The notes under the pieces: generated by a model
The model's input: the letters and a program-made list of their open reading frames with translations, nothing else
What the model was told of the DNA's origin: nothing
Databases searched by the model: none
Part shown: positions 57,422 through 64,000 of the stretch, piece by piece
Layout of the letters: each line of letters opens with the position of its first letter
How positions within the stretch are numbered: the first letter of the stretch is position 1
Source of the DNA: Burkholderia sp.
Lineage (GTDB): Bacteria > Pseudomonadota > Gammaproteobacteria > Burkholderiales > Burkholderiaceae
NCBI GenBank assembly: GCA_031253835.1
Contig: JAIRVP010000012.1
Span: 1 to 64,000, forward strand
Reading direction: 5' to 3'
DNA length: 64,000 nt
Made by a program: the position numbers and the translations under genes

Positions 57422-57465
57422 GCGCCACGCCGGCACGCAACAGAATTGACTATCAGGAGCGAATA

Positions 57466-59007
<1,542 letters not shown>

Positions 59008-59076
59008 TCCGCGAGTGACACACTGAGGCCGCGCGGGTGCTGATGCGCCCGCGCCGCTTCGGTCAAGGAGCAAGCT

Positions 59077-59952
59077 ATGGCTGGAATGAAGGAAATTCGC
59101 GGCAAGATCAAGAGCGTGCAGAACACGCGCAAGATCACGAAGGCGATGGAGATGGTGGCTGCATCGAAGATGCGTCGCGCGCAGGAACGCATGCGCGCCG
59201 CTCGTCCGTATGCAGACAAGGTCCGTGCCATCGCCGCGCACATGAGCCGTGCGAACCCGGAGTACCGCCACCCGTTCATGGTGGCAAACGACGGCGCGAA
59301 CACGGCCGGCATCATTCTCGTCACGACGGACAAGGGTCTGTGCGGCGGTTTGAACACCAACGTGCTGCGTGCGACGGTTCAGAAGTTCAAGGAGCTGGAA
59401 GAGAAGGGCCAGAAGGTCGAAGCCACCGCGATCGGTAGCAAGGGCCTCGGGTTCCTGAACCGCTTCGGCGCGAAGGTGATGTCGCAGGTCGTGCACCTCG
59501 GCGACACCCCGCATCTGGACAAGCTGATCGGCGCCGTGAAGACGCAGCTCGATCTGTACTCGGAAGGCAAGCTGTCGGCGGTTTATATCGCTTACACGCG
59601 CTTCGTCAACACGATGAAGCAGGAAGCCGTGATCGAGCAGCTGCTGCCGCTGTCGTCGGAACACTTCGAAGCCGATGACGGTACGCCGGCCACGTCGTGG
59701 GACTACATCTACGAGCCGGACGCGCAGGCAGTCGTCGACGAACTGCTCGTGCGTTACGTCGAGGCGCTGGTGTACCAGGCCGTCGCGGAAAACATGGCGT
59801 CCGAGCAATCGGCGCGCATGGTCGCGATGAAGGCCGCGTCCGACAACGCGAAGACGGTGATCAGCGAACTGCAGCTCGTGTACAACAAGAGCCGTCAGGC
59901 CGCGATCACGAAAGAACTGTCGGAGATCGTCGGCGGCGCAGCCGCTGTTTAA
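59077..59952 (+). CDS. atpG: F1Fo ATP synthase subunit gamma
   Basis: A 291-residue rotor shaft. The N-terminal helix [20 protein letters not shown] and the C-terminal helix with [20 protein letters not shown] form the coiled coil inside F1; [14 protein letters not shown] is the conserved globular strand. It is 69 bp after atpA. Confidence 0.97.
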   Translation: MAGMKEIRGKIKSVQNTRKITKAMEMVAASKMRRAQERMRAARPYADKVRAIAAHMSRANPEYRHPFMVANDGANTAGIILVTTDKGLCGGLNTNVLRATVQKFKELEEKGQKVEATAIGSKGLGFLNRFGAKVMSQVVHLGDTPHLDKLIGAVKTQLDLYSEGKLSAVYIAYTRFVNTMKQEAVIEQLLPLSSEHFEADDGTPATSWDYIYEPDAQAVVDELLVRYVEALVYQAVAENMASEQSARMVAMKAASDNAKTVISELQLVYNKSRQAAITKELSEIVGGAAAV

Positions 59953-61413
<1,461 letters not shown>

Positions 61414-61656
61414 GGGTTCGAGTGAGTAGTGCCGGCGTGGTCCGACCGGGATTAACAGTCCGACTGATAATTCGGGCAGTCACGCCGACCGCAACACGCT
61501 CAACCCGCCGTGCATGGGATCGGTGCAGGCGCGCAAGTGCCCGCTCCGATCGACCGCCGCGAGGAAAGAGTAAGCGCTGAAGCGCCCACTCTTTTCAAGC
61601 GCGGCATGGGACAGGAGTAAGCGCTAAAGCGCTAACTCCCGTCGGCAGGAGTCGAT
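61414..61656. repeat. Long atpD-atpC spacer with tandem related hairpins
   Basis: This 243-bp noncoding spacer ends in two related inverted repeats. Hairpin 1 (61568-61591) is GAGTAAGCGCT, loop GA, AGCGCCCACTC and then TTTT. Hairpin 2 (61614-61639) is GGAGTAAGCGCT, loop AA, AGCGCTAACTCC. They share a 12-base left arm (GAGTAAGCGCT). They may lower atpC expression, protect mRNA or be a small dispersed repeat. Confidence 0.65.
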
Positions 61657-62082
61657 ATGGCAACCATCAAAGTAGACGTCGTCAGCGCGGAAGAGCAGAT
61701 CTTCTCGGGCGAGGCGAAATTCGTCGCGCTGCCGGGCGAAACGGGTGAGCTGGGTATTCTGCCGGGCCACACGCCGCTGATTACGCGGATTCGTCCGGGT
61801 GCGGTGCGCATCGAAGTCGAGGGCGGCAACGACGAATTCGTGTTCGTCGCGGGCGGCATTCTCGAAGTGCAGCCGGGCGCCGTGACGGTGCTCGCCGATA
61901 CCGCGATCCGCGGCAAGGACCTCGACGCGGCGAAAGCCGAGGAAGCGCGCAAGCGTGCCGAGGAAACGCTGCAGAACGCGAAGTCGGATCTCGACCTCGC
62001 GAAGGCGCAATCCGAGCTCGCGACCGCGATGGCGCAGCTCGAAGCGATCCAGCGTCTGGCGAAGATCCGCAGCCGGCACTAA
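61657..62082 (+). CDS. atpC: F1Fo ATP synthase subunit epsilon
   Basis: A 141-residue subunit. The N-terminal beta-sandwich ([39 protein letters not shown]) is followed by a C-terminal helical hairpin rich in Ala, Glu and Lys that can inhibit ATP hydrolysis. It is the last atp gene, with a strong terminator at 62108-62133. Confidence 0.97.
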   Translation: MATIKVDVVSAEEQIFSGEAKFVALPGETGELGILPGHTPLITRIRPGAVRIEVEGGNDEFVFVAGGILEVQPGAVTVLADTAIRGKDLDAAKAEEARKRAEETLQNAKSDLDLAKAQSELATAMAQLEAIQRLAKIRSRH

Positions 62083-62107
62083 GCCGCGCCGCGTATCCCG
62101 CGAAAGA

Positions 62108-62133
62108 AAGCAGCCTTCGGGCTGCTTTTTTTT
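62108..62133 (+). terminator. Intrinsic terminator of the atp operon
   Basis: AAGCAGCC-TTCG-GGCTGCTT is an 8-bp stem with a stable TTCG tetraloop, followed by a run of T (eight from 62126). Confidence 0.95.
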
Positions 62134-62323
62134 CGTCTGCGGATTGCGGGCCGGATCATTCCGTCCGGTCGTGCTATTTCATCCGTCCGCCGCGAATTGA
62201 TGTCAGAGTGTCGTCAGCGGAGCGCGGCATCATCCGCGGTGAGGCTGTCCGTCGCGATCAGGCGGCGGAGGCGGGCGCAACAGGCGCGCGCGGGCCGATC
62301 AGACCAAAAGGACGGAGACATTC

Positions 62324-64000
62324 ATGGCAGCAGACCTTGGCGTGGGCGCGCTGATCGCGCCCGAGAACGGCTTGTCGTACGTGCGTGGCGCGACCGACGT
62401 GCCGCTATCCGAAGCGACGATCGGCCGGTTCCTGCTCGACACGGCCGGCCGCTTTCCAGACCGCCCGGCCGTCGTGTTCCGCGAGCAGCAGGTGCGCTGG
62501 ACCTGGCGCGAGTTCGCGAACGAGGTCGACGTGCTCGCGGCCGGGCTGGCCGTGCTCGGCATCGTGAAGGGCGACCGCGTCGGCATCTGGTCGCCGAACC
62601 GCAGCGAATGGCTGCTCACGCAGTTCGCGACCGCGCGGATCGGCGCGGTGCTCGTCAACCTGAATCCGGCCTACCGGCTCGCCGAGCTCGAATACGCGCT
62701 GAACAAGGTCGGCTGCAAGGCCGTGATCACGGCCGAGCGCTTCAAGTCGTCGGCCTACGTCGAGATGCTGCAGACCATCGCGCCGGAGCTTGCGACCGCG
62801 ACGCCGGGCGACCTGCACGCGGCACGCGTGCCGAGCCTGCGCACGGTCGTGTCGATGGGCGACGTCGCGCCGGCCGGCATGTTCCGTTTTGCGGACGTGA
62901 TGACGCGCGGCCGCCAGGCCGTCGATCCCGCGTTGCTCGATGCGATCGGCGCGACGCTGACGGCCAACGACCCGATCAACATCCAGTTCACGAGCGGCAC
63001 GACGGGCAGCCCGAAGGGCGCGACGCTCACGCACCGCAACGTGGTCAACAACGGGCGCTCGATCGCGACCGCGATGCGCTTCAGCGAGCAGGACACGCTG
63101 TGCATCCCCGTGCCGCTGTATCACTGCTTCGGGATGGTGCTGGCCGTGCTCGCGTGCGTGTCGAAGGGCGCGGCGATGGTGTTCCCGGGCGAAGCGTTCG
63201 ACCCGGTCGCGACGCTCGCGGCCGTGGCCGGCGAGCGCTGCACCGCGCTGCACGGCGTGCCGACGATGTTCATCGCGGAGCTCGATCATCCGGCGTTCTC
63301 GACGTTCGACCTGTCGACGCTGCGCACCGGGATCATGGCCGGCTCGCCGTGCCCGATCGAGACGATGAAACGCGTCGTGTCGCAGATGCACCTGTCGGAG
63401 ATCACGATCGCTTACGGGATGACGGAGACGAGCCCCGTGTCGTTCCAGAGCTCGACGGACGATCCGCTCGAGAAGCGCACGACGACGGTCGGCCGCATCC
63501 AGCCGCACCTCGAAGTGAAGATCGTCGATGCGAGCGGCGACATCGTGCCGGTCGGCTCGACGGGCGAGCTCTGCACGAAGGGCTATTCGGTGATGCTCGG
63601 CTACTGGGACGACGACGCGAAGACGCGCGAGGTGCTGGTCGACGGCTGGATGCACACGGGCGATCTCGCGACGCTCGATGCGGACGGCTACTGCAACATC
63701 GTCGGGCGGCTGAAGGACATGGTGATTCGCGGCGGCGAGAACGTCTATCCGCGCGAGATCGAGGAGTTCCTGTTTCGGCATCCGAAGATCCAGAGCGCGC
63801 AGGTCTTCGGCGTGCCCGACGCGAAGTACGGCGAGGAGCTGTGCGCGTGGATCGTGCTGCGGGCGGACGAGCAGATGACGGAGGACGACGTGCGTGCGTT
63901 CTGCAGCGGACAGATCGCGCACTACAAGATCCCGCGCTACATCCGCTTCGTCGACGAACTGCCGATGACGGTGACAGGCAAGGTGCAGAAGTTCGTGATG
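62324..64000 (+). CDS. Acyl-CoA synthetase (AMP-forming), 3' end beyond the window
   Basis: 559 codons of an ANL-superfamily adenylating enzyme are present, and the frame runs off the right edge near the end of the protein. The P-loop is [17 protein letters not shown]5 is [11 protein letters not shown]7 is the TGDLATLD region, A8 is [14 protein letters not shown], and the terminal [11 protein letters not shown] contains the catalytic Lys. It activates a fatty acid, likely medium or long chain, to acyl-CoA via acyl-AMP. ATG 62324 after GGACGGAGAC is the start. It stands alone after the atp terminator. Confidence 0.93.
   Translation, partial: MAADLGVGALIAPENGLSYVRGATDVPLSEATIGRFLLDTAGRFPDRPAVVFREQQVRWTWREFANEVDVLAAGLAVLGIVKGDRVGIWSPNRSEWLLTQFATARIGAVLVNLNPAYRLAELEYALNKVGCKAVITAERFKSSAYVEMLQTIAPELATATPGDLHAARVPSLRTVVSMGDVAPAGMFRFADVMTRGRQAVDPALLDAIGATLTANDPINIQFTSGTTGSPKGATLTHRNVVNNGRSIATAMRFSEQDTLCIPVPLYHCFGMVLAVLACVSKGAAMVFPGEAFDPVATLAAVAGERCTALHGVPTMFIAELDHPAFSTFDLSTLRTGIMAGSPCPIETMKRVVSQMHLSEITIAYGMTETSPVSFQSSTDDPLEKRTTTVGRIQPHLEVKIVDASGDIVPVGSTGELCTKGYSVMLGYWDDDAKTREVLVDGWMHTGDLATLDADGYCNIVGRLKDMVIRGGENVYPREIEEFLFRHPKIQSAQVFGVPDAKYGEELCAWIVLRADEQMTEDDVRAFCSGQIAHYKIPRYIRFVDELPMTVTGKVQKFVM

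Overview
The window is a high-GC Betaproteobacterial chromosome segment. Its gene order, protein sequences and codon usage fit the main chromosome of a Burkholderia species, most likely of the Burkholderia cepacia complex; the species cannot be fixed from the sequence alone. Nearly all of it is core genome. The only mobile DNA seen is the right end of an IS3-family insertion sequence at the left edge. No tRNA, rRNA or CRISPR array was found.

Layout. (1) 0-4.7 kb: IS end, an EmrB-type drug exporter with its MarR regulator (minus strand), a small membrane protein, and a NodT-type outer-membrane efflux lipoprotein. (2) 4.7-16.4 kb: a complete type II secretion locus, gspD-E-F and gspG-H-I-J-K-L-M-N on the minus strand, with a short PDZ-less gspC on the opposite strand between gspF and gspG. 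(3) 16.7-21.4 kb: lytic transglycosylase, CobW-family GTPase, HU protein and mnmC. (4) 21.4-24.9 kb: two intergenic clusters of DnaA boxes flank a Kef-type antiporter and a ybdK ligase; this is the best candidate for the chromosomal origin. (5) 24.9-36.6 kb: MarR-like regulator with a Cys cluster, amidotransferase, old-yellow-enzyme reductase, SET-domain methyltransferase, two-component system, DUF3717-like protein, phhA/phhB with a divergent Lrp regulator, CYTH protein, LysR and GMC oxidoreductase. (6) 37.0-47.8 kb: two complete branched-chain-amino-acid-type ABC transporters in tandem, separated by about 1 kb holding a likely small RNA. (7) 47.8-53.9 kb: mnmG(gidA)-rsmG(gidB)-parA-parB and an anion transporter, with two parS sites matching the universal bacterial consensus. 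(8) 54.3-62.1 kb: the F1Fo ATP synthase operon atpIBEFHAGDC. (9) 62.3 kb to the end: an acyl-CoA synthetase that runs off the window.

The coherent theme is an origin-proximal domain: DnaA boxes, ParABS with parS, gidAB and the atp operon lie within about 40 kb, mostly transcribed rightward. No wholly new multi-gene system was found. The observations most worth checking are the two-part DnaA-box arrangement, a parS that sits in a 26-bp palindrome beside a T-tract, a parS encoded with rare codons inside gidA, the apparent loss of the methyltransferase motifs in MnmC, a concentric four-half-site operator beside the Lrp regulator of phenylalanine catabolism, a candidate small RNA near 42 kb, and paired hairpins between atpD and atpC.
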